From contig JAJCXO010000231.1 in the NCBI GenBank assembly GCA_029263395.1, forward strand, positions 1 to 40,308: a stretch of 40,308 nt of DNA. The letters run 5' to 3'. The first letter of the stretch is position 1. Every line of letters starts with the position of its first letter. Shown piece by piece: positions 17,685 through 26,564 of this stretch. The translations under genes and the position numbers were made by a program. The notes beneath the pieces were generated by a model. The model saw nothing but the letters and a program-made list of their open reading frames with translations. It was not told where the DNA came from and searched no databases. This DNA is from Acidobacteriota bacterium (lineage in GTDB: Bacteria > Acidobacteriota > Thermoanaerobaculia > Multivoradales > J023).

Positions 17685-18929
17685 CTATTGGGTGGTGATA
17701 CCCAGCAGCAGGAAGGCCAGGTCTCGGATATCGTCGGATTGGCCAAGCTCGTGTAGGTTGCAGGTTGCACTACACTCGACACTGACTTGGGTTTCAGTCC
17801 CAGCCTCTAACGGCAGATCGAGTTGCCACTGGAAGGGGCCAACATCGAGATCCCGCTCGAAGTTGAGTTCTCCAATGGTTGTGCTCAGCTTGCGCCCAGA
17901 AGGGAAGAAGTCGGGCACATACCCATCAATTTGGAGCGATGCGATAGGGCGCTCATTCTTGAAACCGAAGGTTAGCGTCTGGCCGACCCACAAGTCTTCC
18001 CAAATCCCTTCCGCTTCGCCCAGCTGTTGGACATAACCTCGGATCGGCAACCGTTGTCGGATGATCTGTTCCAGGTTCTCGATCCGGGCTGAGAACTCCT
18101 TCTCGCGCTCGTAGAGGTACCGCATGTGTTGGTCGCGGCGGATGATCAGGTGCGAAAGTTGATCGACGTCGTTCTGTGCCAGAGTCATCCCACTCTGGAA
18201 GCGTTCAGGCAATGGCCGCTGAATGTAGAACGTGGCATGAGACGGCGCAATCTGCTCCTCAGGTCGGTCTTTGGAATAGAGGTAGATCGCGAACGAGCGG
18301 CGCGACAAGTGTTGCTTGTCGGCAGGAAGGTGAACCTTGTTGAAGCCGTGCCAGGAAATCTCACTGGTTTCGAAAATGACGCCGCGGTTGAGCATCGGTG
18401 GAACAGCCTCCACCTCGTCGGTCGCTGGCTCCCACGGGTCTTTGTGGAGTTCGAAAGCGCCGCCCCAGCTTTCGTCCCAATCAGGATTCAAGAACACGAT
18501 CAGGTTGAGGCGGCGATGCCATCCCCGTTTGGGGTGGTAGTTGAAGTCAACGTGGATATCGAGCTCCGAACCATCGACATTGTCATGGGTTCCTCCGCCG
18601 ATGTAGTCCGGGTCGTAGAGCAGATCCGGAATACCGGTAATGTCGCCCATCAGACCAAGAAACTCAGGTGAACGCACATGCTCGTCGAGCCGGGCATAGG
18701 TTCCGCCGAGTTGGCGAATGTCTTCACGGTAGGCTTTCTTGCCGATCTTGCCGTATTCATTGAGAGCGTCCTGGTCGCGGAATACCGGGAACTCGTTGAC
18801 CAAGCCCTGGCAGACCTCAGGGGTGAAGAAGTCATTGATGACGATGTGGGGGTAGAACCTTGCGGATCGATAGCCAGCCGCCAGTTCGTGTCGCCGTGTG
18901 ATGGTTTCAGGATTGAGGATCGTGTGCAT
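17685..18929 (-). CDS. 2-oxoglutarate/Fe(II) oxygenase with C-terminal beta-rich module
   Basis: I start at ATG 18929 (MHTILNPETITRRHELAAGY); the frame runs further up but overlaps the next gene. The protein has 414 residues. The iron site is visible: HVD at 126-128, distal His194 in EISWHGFNKVH, and Arg210/Arg211 suitable for 2-oxoglutarate. This matches prolyl-4-hydroxylase-like 2OG-Fe(II) oxygenases. A short helical stretch (about 265-310) leads to a C-terminal beta-rich region ending NLHELGQSDDIRDLAFLLL, a pattern met at the ends of several glycan-cluster proteins. Inference: it hydroxylates a sugar or lipid group of the glycoconjugate made by neighbouring genes. It lies in a run with two SGNH proteins and a methyltransferase. 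Confidence 0.88.
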   Translation of the reverse strand: MHTILNPETITRRHELAAGYRSARFYPHIVINDFFTPEVCQGLVNEFPVFRDQDALNEYGKIGKKAYREDIRQLGGTYARLDEHVRSPEFLGLMGDITGIPDLLYDPDYIGGGTHDNVDGSELDIHVDFNYHPKRGWHRRLNLIVFLNPDWDESWGGAFELHKDPWEPATDEVEAVPPMLNRGVIFETSEISWHGFNKVHLPADKQHLSRRSFAIYLYSKDRPEEQIAPSHATFYIQRPLPERFQSGMTLAQNDVDQLSHLIIRRDQHMRYLYEREKEFSARIENLEQIIRQRLPIRGYVQQLGEAEGIWEDLWVGQTLTFGFKNERPIASLQIDGYVPDFFPSGRKLSTTIGELNFERDLDVGPFQWQLDLPLEAGTETQVSVECSATCNLHELGQSDDIRDLAFLLLGITTQ

Positions 18930-18984
18930 GGTGAGAAGGAGGTCCCTCGGAGTTGGAGATTTATCAACGGCCGCACCTGTGCAT

Positions 18985-20532
18985 TCAAGTCTCGATCGCA
19001 AGCTGATGCAGTTGGAAAACGACACAATGCTGAAGGTCTGGCCCAACGTAGATGTAGTCGTCCGCAACGAGACGAACCGAAAGGAAGGGCCGATTGCTGG
19101 TGGCTGCCGGTAGCGGCCAGTCGCCGTTGATCGCGTCACCTGCTCGAAGCTGGATCTGGCCAACTTCTTCGGCATCGACAAATACTCGAACCCGTCCGCC
19201 GTCCAACTCTGGTCGAGAAAACGCCGTACCGACGAGCCGCAGGTGTTGCCCGCCGTCATTCTTCAAAAGGACGGATGCATAAGGCGAGACTCGGCCTTCA
19301 CGGTCGACGCCACCGTGAATTTGTGCTGCCTGGGCGGCGTTGAGCTGTGTGAAGTCGAGACTCGAAGCGATGGCCGGGTTGTCATAGAGGCGGAGTCGCC
19401 ACCGCCTCGAAGGCTCACGCATGGCCTCGGTGCGTCCATCCTCGCTGACTCTTTTCAAAAGTTGAACAGCGTCATCCCAAGCCTCCAAGGCCAATCCTGG
19501 CAAGAGGCTGTCGCGGAGAACCAAGCCATAAATCAACTGGGCGACCGCTGCGTGGCCCTCACGATTCCAGTGAATGCCATCAGCTAGGAAGTAATCCTGT
19601 TGACGCCCGAATGTCTTGGAAAGGTACACGATTCGGTGCTCACCGACTTGCTGGCCAAAATATTTGCGGGCGATGGGTAGGAGATGTCGATAGTTGACCA
19701 GCAGGCGATAGGGGCTACCTGAGTCTTCGACGATTTTTGCCAAGCGCTGCAGATCCTCGGCGGCGGCACGATAGCGTGACTGGCTCTCGTAGTCGAGTCC
19801 CAGCCTAAGGAAGCCGGTGCTGGAGAATCCCAGCATCTGTTGGGGGAAGCCGGCTGTGATTAGACTGTCTGCGCGGTAGCGGTGCTGAGGCGAAAATCTG
19901 GCCGGCTCGCCAAAACCTCGAGTACCTGCAGTCTCCGCGAGATCGTTGCGGACGATGATGTGGATTACCAGGTCGGGACGCAGCTCGTTCAACTGGCGCC
20001 GCAGATAGGCCGCCTCGGTTTGGATGTTCCAGGACGGGATTCCGAGGTGCAAACACTCGATGCGGCCGGTGAATGTTGGGGAGCGCTGGCGGAGCCACTG
20101 TTCGAGGTGAACTCCCAAGCGGTCTTCTGCCGCGGCGCCCAGGCCGTAAACCATCGAGTCACCAAGCAAGACGATACGCAGCACGTCCTTCGGTTTGGGC
20201 AGCTCATAGTTGCGCTCGCGCATGCCATAACGGTTGGTCGACACCGCAACCCCGCGATGGTCACGCTCTTTTTGGCTCGGCGCTAACACGCGGCCAACAT
20301 CCGCATCATTGTGCGAGTCATAGATTCCTGCGCTGTCAGCGACCAATTGGGCGATCACTTGTTGGCGGGTCTCCGGATCCTGCAAAGCAGCTCCCAAGAA
20401 TGAATCCGGCGCCCGGTTCATCATCAGGTAACCAACAATAGCTGACAATCCGAAGGTGCCTGCAGCGAGACAAACCACAATCCGGTAGGCCTGCAGCAAC
20501 CGAGGATCTTTATCGGCGAGTCGCTTCAGCAT
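18985..20532 (-). CDS. Membrane-anchored SGNH/GDSL-like protein, copy A
   Basis: This 515-residue protein has an N-terminal transmembrane helix (about 16-39) and an extracytoplasmic SGNH domain. Block I is VLLGDSMVYGLG with the Ser nucleophile; a Gly block is LHLGIPSWNIQ; an Asn block is VRNDLAETAGTRGFG; block V is ADGIHWNREGH with the catalytic His. Such proteins add or remove acyl groups on surface polysaccharides. A C-terminal beta-rich module (about 405-515) ends with LQHCVVFQLHQLAIE. It is closely related to the next gene upstream, from which only 21 bp separate it. AGAGG lies about ten bases before the ATG. Acetyl transfer or esterase activity is inferred; the substrate is unknown. Confidence 0.85.
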   Translation of the reverse strand: MLKRLADKDPRLLQAYRIVVCLAAGTFGLSAIVGYLMMNRAPDSFLGAALQDPETRQQVIAQLVADSAGIYDSHNDADVGRVLAPSQKERDHRGVAVSTNRYGMRERNYELPKPKDVLRIVLLGDSMVYGLGAAAEDRLGVHLEQWLRQRSPTFTGRIECLHLGIPSWNIQTEAAYLRRQLNELRPDLVIHIIVRNDLAETAGTRGFGEPARFSPQHRYRADSLITAGFPQQMLGFSSTGFLRLGLDYESQSRYRAAAEDLQRLAKIVEDSGSPYRLLVNYRHLLPIARKYFGQQVGEHRIVYLSKTFGRQQDYFLADGIHWNREGHAAVAQLIYGLVLRDSLLPGLALEAWDDAVQLLKRVSEDGRTEAMREPSRRWRLRLYDNPAIASSLDFTQLNAAQAAQIHGGVDREGRVSPYASVLLKNDGGQHLRLVGTAFSRPELDGGRVRVFVDAEEVGQIQLRAGDAINGDWPLPAATSNRPFLSVRLVADDYIYVGPDLQHCVVFQLHQLAIET

Positions 20533-20553
20533 CCGATTAGGCCTCTTGTGCCC

Positions 20554-22095
20554 TCACGCCTCAATCGCGAGTCGATGGAGTTGGAAGACGACACAATGCT
20601 GAAGATCCAGTCCCGAGTAGACGTAGTCATTGGCTTCAAAGCGGATGGAGAGGAAAGGGCGATCCGCGACCACTTTTGGCAGAGGGAACGTTAGGTTGAT
20701 CTCCATGTCGGGTTGGATCACGATGTCTCCGACCCTCTCGGAATCGACAAAAATTTCTACCCGTGCGTCGCTGAGTTCAGGGTGCGGGAGTGTCCTGCCG
20801 ACAACGCGTAAGTGGGCACCGTCGTTCTTCAACAACATAGAAGCATAGGGGGACACCCGCGCCTGTTGGTCGAGGCCACCATGGATCTGGAACACATTCG
20901 ATGGATCCAAGGCGGTCAGATCAAGGCTGTTGGACGGCGGTGTTTCACTAAAGAAAGTGAACGCGTCGTGGCTCGTGTAGCCTCGGGCAGCTTCTCGAGC
21001 ACCGGCCTCCGCTATCTGGTTCAACACTTGGGAAGCCTCTTCCCACGGTGGCAGATCGAGACCTGGTAGCAGGCCATCTCGAGTCATCAGGCCGTAAACC
21101 AACTGGGCAATTTTGCCGTGGCCGGCCCGGTTCCAGTGGGGATCATTGTCAGCGACCGTGTAGTGTCTGTTCGAGCTGAAGGTGGAGGAAATGTAGGTTA
21201 CAAGCCTCTGATCGAGATGACGCCCAATATGTTCTGCCCCGACCGCTGTGAGCAGCCGAAAGTGGAAAAGTAAGCGGTATTGTCCCCCGACTCGTTCGAC
21301 GTCGTGTGCTAAACGCTGGAGGTCTTTCGTTGCTGCCTGGTATCGGTGTCGGGATTCGTAGTCGAGTCCGAACCGCAGTAGACCAAGTCGGCCAATACCC
21401 AAGATCTTGGCCGGGTAACCGGTCGATATCCTGGCGTCGGCGAAGGCTCGACGTTGGCTGGAGAAGCTTGCTGCAGCACCAAAACCCCGAGTGCCAGCGG
21501 AATCGTCGATGTCGTTGGGCAAGATGACGTGGATCACGAGATCTGGTTGGAGTTCGCTCAGCTGTCGACGCAAGTAGGCCGTTTCGGCCTGGATATTCCA
21601 TGATGGGACGCCAAGGTGCAGGCATTCGATTTGGCCACTGAAGTCGGGGACTTTTTCTAACAACCAGGCCTCGAGCTGGGCGCCCAGTCGATCTTCGGTG
21701 TTGGCCCCATGGCCGAAGATCATCGAGTCGCCGAGAAAGACGATGCGTACCACATGGTCGGGTTTTGGCATGACGTAGTCGCGTTCGCGCATCCCGAAGC
21801 GGTTAGTCGAAACTCGAATACCCTTCAGCTCGTGGTTGTCCAAGTTGGGCAACTGGACTCGGCCTACATCGGCGTCAACGTGGGAATCGAATATCCTCCG
21901 GTTTTCCGAAACCAGTTGGGCGATCACTTCCTGGCGTAGCTCAGCATCCTGCAACGCTGCGGCTAACGGCAGGTCGTGCTTGGGGCGACTCAAGATCAAG
22001 TAGCCGGCGATCGTTAGCAGCGCGAGACACGCCAAGACGAGGCTGAGAATGATCCAGTAGGCCTGTGCGAGACGAGGCGGAGTGCGATCGGGCAT
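20554..22095 (-). CDS. Membrane-anchored SGNH/GDSL-like protein, copy B
   Basis: This 513-residue paralogue of the next gene matches it along its full length, including the TM helix (about 11-35), RVSTNRFGMRERDY, VFLGDSMIFGHG, LHLGVPSWNIQ and LQHCVVFQLHRLAIE. The Asn block is LPNDIDDSAGTRGFG. Block V reads VADNDPHWNRAGH where copy A has ADGIHWNREGH, so one residue is inserted and the Asp-His spacing differs. The two copies may act on different positions, or one may be altered in activity. The pair clearly arose by tandem duplication. It follows the sulfatase gene by 124 bp, a gap holding a 6-bp-stem hairpin (22151-22167) with no T-run. Confidence 0.85.
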   Translation of the reverse strand: MPDRTPPRLAQAYWIILSLVLACLALLTIAGYLILSRPKHDLPLAAALQDAELRQEVIAQLVSENRRIFDSHVDADVGRVQLPNLDNHELKGIRVSTNRFGMRERDYVMPKPDHVVRIVFLGDSMIFGHGANTEDRLGAQLEAWLLEKVPDFSGQIECLHLGVPSWNIQAETAYLRRQLSELQPDLVIHVILPNDIDDSAGTRGFGAAASFSSQRRAFADARISTGYPAKILGIGRLGLLRFGLDYESRHRYQAATKDLQRLAHDVERVGGQYRLLFHFRLLTAVGAEHIGRHLDQRLVTYISSTFSSNRHYTVADNDPHWNRAGHGKIAQLVYGLMTRDGLLPGLDLPPWEEASQVLNQIAEAGAREAARGYTSHDAFTFFSETPPSNSLDLTALDPSNVFQIHGGLDQQARVSPYASMLLKNDGAHLRVVGRTLPHPELSDARVEIFVDSERVGDIVIQPDMEINLTFPLPKVVADRPFLSIRFEANDYVYSGLDLQHCVVFQLHRLAIEA

Positions 22096-22219
22096 CGATT
22101 CGGTGACCGGTAGTTGGTACCGGTAGATTTTCTAGAGGAGGGCGAATTCGGCGGTTGCGCGAACCGCGCCATCCTATCTTTGGGCGGGCGCCGACGCTAG
22201 CGAGGGCCGGCGAGCAAGG

Positions 22220-24658
22220 TCACGGCCATACGGCTTGGCCACAGGTCGCGATGTTGGCCGCAGGATCATAAGTGAGGGTTGGGTGAGTGATGTCTGTGAC
22301 ACAAAACTCGAGTTGATCGCCGGGGGTCGGTTCGCCCATATTGATTTTGGCGCGACCCAGACTGTTGGTGACGCCCGAAAAACTACCGATCAATCCGCCG
22401 TTGATGGACCAATCCCCGGTCACTGTGGCTCCTTGGGCGGGTGCCCCTTCATCGTCGAGTACGAACATCTTGGCGATGGCGCGGAGATTGTTGGGATTGC
22501 TGAGTTTGAGCAGGATCAGAACCTCATTCAAGTGTGAGGTCGGCTCGATGACGTTGATGCTGTAGGTGTCGATTCCTGGATTGCCAAGATTGTCCTTGAC
22601 AGTAAGGATTACCTGATAGTCGCCGCCCGCAGCATAACTGTGAGTCTGGGACGAGCCGGTGTCGGTGGCACTGTCGCCAAAGTCCCAAGCGTGACTGTCG
22701 ACGGTGCCATCGGGATCGGACGAGCCGGAGCTATCAAACGTGCAATCGAGGTGGTCGCAAGTCACCGTTGCCACAGCCTGTGGCCAGCCGAGCCGCGTCG
22801 CATCTCGACAGCTGGCGCCGGCGCAGGTGCTGAGCGCTGTCAGGGGGCCTTGCAGGACTGGCAACAACGTTTCGGGATCACTCAGGTGTTGGCTTTCCAT
22901 TTGGAAGGGATCCCGCACCAAGTCATACAGCTCGAGTTCGGCAGTGTCGTATTCGACATAACACTGGTAGTTGGTGCGTATGCCGAAATAAGTAGGCACT
23001 GTGAACGGTTGATTGGATGAAATCGGAGTCCGAAGCTCGATCTGAATGGCGTCACGCCAGTTTTCGGAGGGTGTCGCGCCGGTCATGACTTCAATGATCG
23101 ATTCACCATCGATCGTATCCGGCGGCACGGCTCCCGCGAGTTCGAGAATTGTGGGCGCCAAGTCGATGTTGGCCACTAGATCTGGACGGTAAGCCCCGGC
23201 CGGGACGCCGGGTCCGCGCACTATCAAAGGGATGCGAACCGACTCCTCATAAGGCACACTCTTGCCGCCGATCGCATGTTCACCTCGCATGAGCCCGTTG
23301 TCTGATGTGAAGAAGACGTAGGTTTCGTCGAGTAGATTGTGGTTTTCTAGGGTGTCGAAGACGGCCTCGATCAGCTCGTCAACGGCCAGTGTCATATCGA
23401 GTTTTCGCAGTGAACCGAGCCCAAAGTAGTTGCTGAAGTTCGTCGCGCCGTCTTGGACAAACTGCGGTTTGTCCGAGAGATCGGTCTCGTTGAACGATGG
23501 CGGTGGCAGCACAATGAGATCGTTGTGCATGCCGTCGTGACGGGTCGCGGGTTCGGTCGGTCCGTGGGGAGCGTAGGGAGTGAAGAACATGAAGAAGGGC
23601 TGGGCGGTTGGTGCCGTGCGGTTGATGAAGTCGACTGCGAGAGTCTTCTCCAGATCGGTGAGGTAGGTGCCGTCGTCATAGGTGACAACGGTTCCGTTTT
23701 CGTTGATCCTGAAGTCGTAGTACGAGAAGCCGGCGTCGTTGTTGAATTCGCCGTACCATTCGTCCCAACCTGCTGGAACATAAGTTTCGGGGACAAAAAA
23801 ACCGGGTTTGTCAGGGTAGCCATTCATGAACTTGCCGACTAGCGCCGTTTGATAGCCGGCATCTTGCATCCAAGTCCCCAGGCTGTCGACTTCGAAGCCC
23901 TGTTCCCAGAATCGTCTCCAGCCACCGTTGCCACCGGTGAGGTTGTAGTTGTTACCCCAAATGCCGTGATTGTGGGCGTACTGCCCGGTGAGAAAGGAGG
24001 CGCGTGAGGGGCAGCACAGTGGCGTGGTGTTGAAGAAGTTCTCGAGGACGGTGCCTTGTTGCAGAATATCGGCAACCAATGCCGAGGGCCATTCGGGCAG
24101 GCTGCGACCAAAGCCCAACTCGAGCTCATCAAAACTGAGGTCATCAACCAGGATGAGAATGATGTTGGGCTGCGGTCTGTCGACCAGTCTGACGCGCGAG
24201 ATAACAGATCCAGGGGTTCCCTTGATCCGCAGCTTCATCGTGCTGGTGCTGGCATCCATGGTCGACAGGTTGACGGCAACCGTCTCAGTGCTGCCGGTGG
24301 CTGGGAACTTGATTTCACTGGTTCGGAATCCGGTGGCTTCCCACCAATTCAAATACACCTGTGTACTCGCGGCGGTTGAGATTTCGACCTCGATATAACG
24401 TAGGTGGTTCGGCAACACTGTAGGCAATGCCGGCAGCAAGAGCTTTGTTTTAGGGCCAGTCGTGACAATCGTGCCCGTTACCGTATCGTAGGTGGCCTGG
24501 GAGGAGCCATTCATCAAGGTTGCGAGGTTGTAGTCCGTCCCAGGCAACCCAATCGGGTTGGCAGATACCGTGTGGCCGACTGCCAACAGACCGAACATTA
24601 CTGTGAATAATGCGCCGTAACGTCGATGCTTCGGACTGATCAATTTTATTATGCGCAT
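22220..24658 (-). CDS. Secreted FGly-type sulfatase with PKD domain
   Basis: This 812-residue protein begins with a signal peptide (about 1-33, ending VSAN). A beta-rich segment (about 45-160) precedes the sulfatase domain: ILILVDDLSFDELELG gives metal ligands, and TPLCCPSRASFLTGQYAHNH holds the canonical C-x-P-S-R-A-S-F-L-T-G with Cys215 as formylglycine precursor. FFTSDNGLMRGEHAIGGK provides the second metal site. The set resembles N-acetylglucosamine-6-sulfatase-type enzymes. A PKD domain follows (DSHAWDFGDSATDTGSSQTH, about 640-710), then a C-terminal beta-rich tail. Activity needs a formylglycine-generating enzyme, which is not in this window. It is the only canonical sulfatase among four related genes here. 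It is the first gene of the minus-strand run and is divergent from the phosphodiesterase operon. Confidence 0.92.
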   Translation of the reverse strand: MRIIKLISPKHRRYGALFTVMFGLLAVGHTVSANPIGLPGTDYNLATLMNGSSQATYDTVTGTIVTTGPKTKLLLPALPTVLPNHLRYIEVEISTAASTQVYLNWWEATGFRTSEIKFPATGSTETVAVNLSTMDASTSTMKLRIKGTPGSVISRVRLVDRPQPNIILILVDDLSFDELELGFGRSLPEWPSALVADILQQGTVLENFFNTTPLCCPSRASFLTGQYAHNHGIWGNNYNLTGGNGGWRRFWEQGFEVDSLGTWMQDAGYQTALVGKFMNGYPDKPGFFVPETYVPAGWDEWYGEFNNDAGFSYYDFRINENGTVVTYDDGTYLTDLEKTLAVDFINRTAPTAQPFFMFFTPYAPHGPTEPATRHDGMHNDLIVLPPPSFNETDLSDKPQFVQDGATNFSNYFGLGSLRKLDMTLAVDELIEAVFDTLENHNLLDETYVFFTSDNGLMRGEHAIGGKSVPYEESVRIPLIVRGPGVPAGAYRPDLVANIDLAPTILELAGAVPPDTIDGESIIEVMTGATPSENWRDAIQIELRTPISSNQPFTVPTYFGIRTNYQCYVEYDTAELELYDLVRDPFQMESQHLSDPETLLPVLQGPLTALSTCAGASCRDATRLGWPQAVATVTCDHLDCTFDSSGSSDPDGTVDSHAWDFGDSATDTGSSQTHSYAAGGDYQVILTVKDNLGNPGIDTYSINVIEPTSHLNEVLILLKLSNPNNLRAIAKMFVLDDEGAPAQGATVTGDWSINGGLIGSFSGVTNSLGRAKINMGEPTPGDQLEFCVTDITHPTLTYDPAANIATCGQAVWP

Positions 24659-24902
24659 AATACTAATTAACTAGATTGGTCACCTAGAGTTAAGGCCGAC
24701 GTTAATTGTGGAACTTTTAATGCTACCTCTCGGCTTGGCCATCAGCAACTGATCCAGAGAAGTCGTGTCGTGATCCGTCCAACCATGGAAGAATCGTCTA
24801 CTGCTACTATGCGTTGCGCGCACCGATGCAACGTGGCCAAGAGCGAGACATCGCCGGGATGGCATCGAATCTCGGTTCTTCTCGAGAAACAAACCTTCGC
24901 CT

Positions 24903-26564
24903 ATGAATTCCAAGTTTCGACGGGCATCCTGGCTCGCATTGTCTGCCGTCGGGGTGATTGGGCTCGCTACCGGATGTGGCGTCGGTCAGGGTGATGGGCA
25001 GACCGAGAGTCCAGCGGTTGAAGACCCCAAACCACGCCCCTTGGTGGTGCTCGGCATCGACGGGATGACTTGGGACCTAGCCCAACCGATGATGGATCGA
25101 GGCGAGATGCCGCATCTCGCAGAATTGGTGAAGCGGGGACTGCGGGGCGACATGATCGCAATTCCGCCGCTCTCGTCACCAACTTTGTGGACGACGTTCG
25201 CCACCGGTCGCTTCGCCCGCCATCACAACGTGATGGATCACACCTATCCCTATGTGGCTGGGCCCAAGCGTCGTGTACGGTCCACTCTGCGCCGTGTCCC
25301 AGCAATCTGGAACATCGCCTCACACTATGAACGCTCGGTTGGGGTCGTCGGGTATTTTGCTTCGCATCCCGCCGAGATCGTCAACGGTGTCATGGTCTCC
25401 GATCGTGCCTGGGGCTCCGCCGAGGGTGTTTACCCACCGGAGCTTCTCGACGAGCTGCGCCCCGATATCGACCAGCTCCAACAGCGTGAAGAGATTCAGA
25501 AACTACAGCAGCGTTACCTGCATTGGCCCTATGACATCCACGCCATCCATCGGCCCGAAGATCGATACCATCGTGTAACGCGGGTGGTGAAGGGTCGCAT
25601 CGGAAAACATGTAGTGACCGAAGAGCTTGTTCGGCGAGCGGCGCTGCGCTTGGCGCCCCGGGACTTCGATCTGTTCATGGTGTATCTCCGGATGCCAGAT
25701 CACGCCAGCCATGCCACCTGGATGTACTTCGATGATGCCGAGTTCGAGGACAAGCCGAGTCCTCTCGAGAAGGAGTTGCTGTCGGACATCATCCCGACGT
25801 CCTACCGCGACACGGATGACTTCCTGGGACGGCTGGTGGCCGAGCTTGGCGACGAAGTCAACCTGGTGGTGATTTCGGATCATGGCTTTGGCCCTGCCGC
25901 TGGCAGTTGGAAGCCAGGGAACAAGGACGATGAGCTGTTTCTGCTGAGCGGCAGTCATCGTCCGGATGGGATTTTCCTCGCCGCCGGCCCGGATATCGTG
26001 GCGGGTGAATTGCCTTCAGGCGTCAACGCGATGGACATTGCTCCAACTCTGCTGGCTCTGCTCGGACTACCGATCTCCGAGGAATTGCCCGGGGGAGTGG
26101 TCGAAGATGTTCTTGACCCACGGATCCGACAACAGCACGAACCCCGTTCAACACCCTCCTACCGGATGCGCTGGAAGTCGGTCGACACCGAGGAGGAACT
26201 GCGCGAGGATGTCGAATCCGAAGACTTGGAGATGCTCGCTTCGCTTGGATACGTCAGTAGCGAGGCTTCCGTAGCCGATGCCTCGGCGGCTGAAGATCTG
26301 GACTTCTGGGAGATAGACGAGCGGCTGCGGCGGAATCTGGTGCTCGGCGAGGGGCTCTTTCACCTCTTGCGTGACGATCGCGAAGCCATCGCCGAGCTCT
26401 TGGGTGAGCTGCAGACGCATGATCCGTTGTTGGCTGAGCACCTGCCGAGGGTCTTGCGCAAGCGTTTGGGTCTCTGGCAGGAGAGTTTCCCGTTCCCATT
26501 AGTTTCGGAGCAGGTCCGCCAGTGGGTCGACTCTGGCTTTGTCGACGAGCCCGCCGATGATTAG
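24903..26564 (+). CDS. Phosphodiesterase/nucleotide-pyrophosphatase-type lipoprotein
   Basis: This 553-residue lipoprotein (lipobox LATGC, Cys25) belongs to the type I phosphodiesterase branch of the alkaline phosphatase superfamily. LVVLGIDGMTWDLAQPMM holds the first metal ligand, IPPLSSPTLWTTFATG the nucleophile region (Ser/Thr), YLRMPDHASH and VVISDHGFGP further metal ligands, and NAMDIAPTLLALLGLP the conserved late motif. No sulfatase cysteine is present. The C-terminus (about 420-553) is helical. It opens a plus-strand operon: its last 8 bases overlap the next gene. Inference: it hydrolyses or transfers a phosphodiester-linked group on the surface glycoconjugate. The start lacks a clear SD but gives a good signal peptide. 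Confidence 0.87.
   Translation: MNSKFRRASWLALSAVGVIGLATGCGVGQGDGQTESPAVEDPKPRPLVVLGIDGMTWDLAQPMMDRGEMPHLAELVKRGLRGDMIAIPPLSSPTLWTTFATGRFARHHNVMDHTYPYVAGPKRRVRSTLRRVPAIWNIASHYERSVGVVGYFASHPAEIVNGVMVSDRAWGSAEGVYPPELLDELRPDIDQLQQREEIQKLQQRYLHWPYDIHAIHRPEDRYHRVTRVVKGRIGKHVVTEELVRRAALRLAPRDFDLFMVYLRMPDHASHATWMYFDDAEFEDKPSPLEKELLSDIIPTSYRDTDDFLGRLVAELGDEVNLVVISDHGFGPAAGSWKPGNKDDELFLLSGSHRPDGIFLAAGPDIVAGELPSGVNAMDIAPTLLALLGLPISEELPGGVVEDVLDPRIRQQHEPRSTPSYRMRWKSVDTEEELREDVESEDLEMLASLGYVSSEASVADASAAEDLDFWEIDERLRRNLVLGEGLFHLLRDDREAIAELLGELQTHDPLLAEHLPRVLRKRLGLWQESFPFPLVSEQVRQWVDSGFVDEPADD

Noticed and set aside
18936-18943. Perfect aaggaggt on the plus strand
   Set aside because: No coding frame follows it; it lies just upstream of the minus-strand oxygenase start and is a chance match.
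22151-22167. Hairpin gcggtt-gcgcg-aaccgc as a terminator
   Set aside because: The stem is only 6 bp and no T-run follows on either strand.
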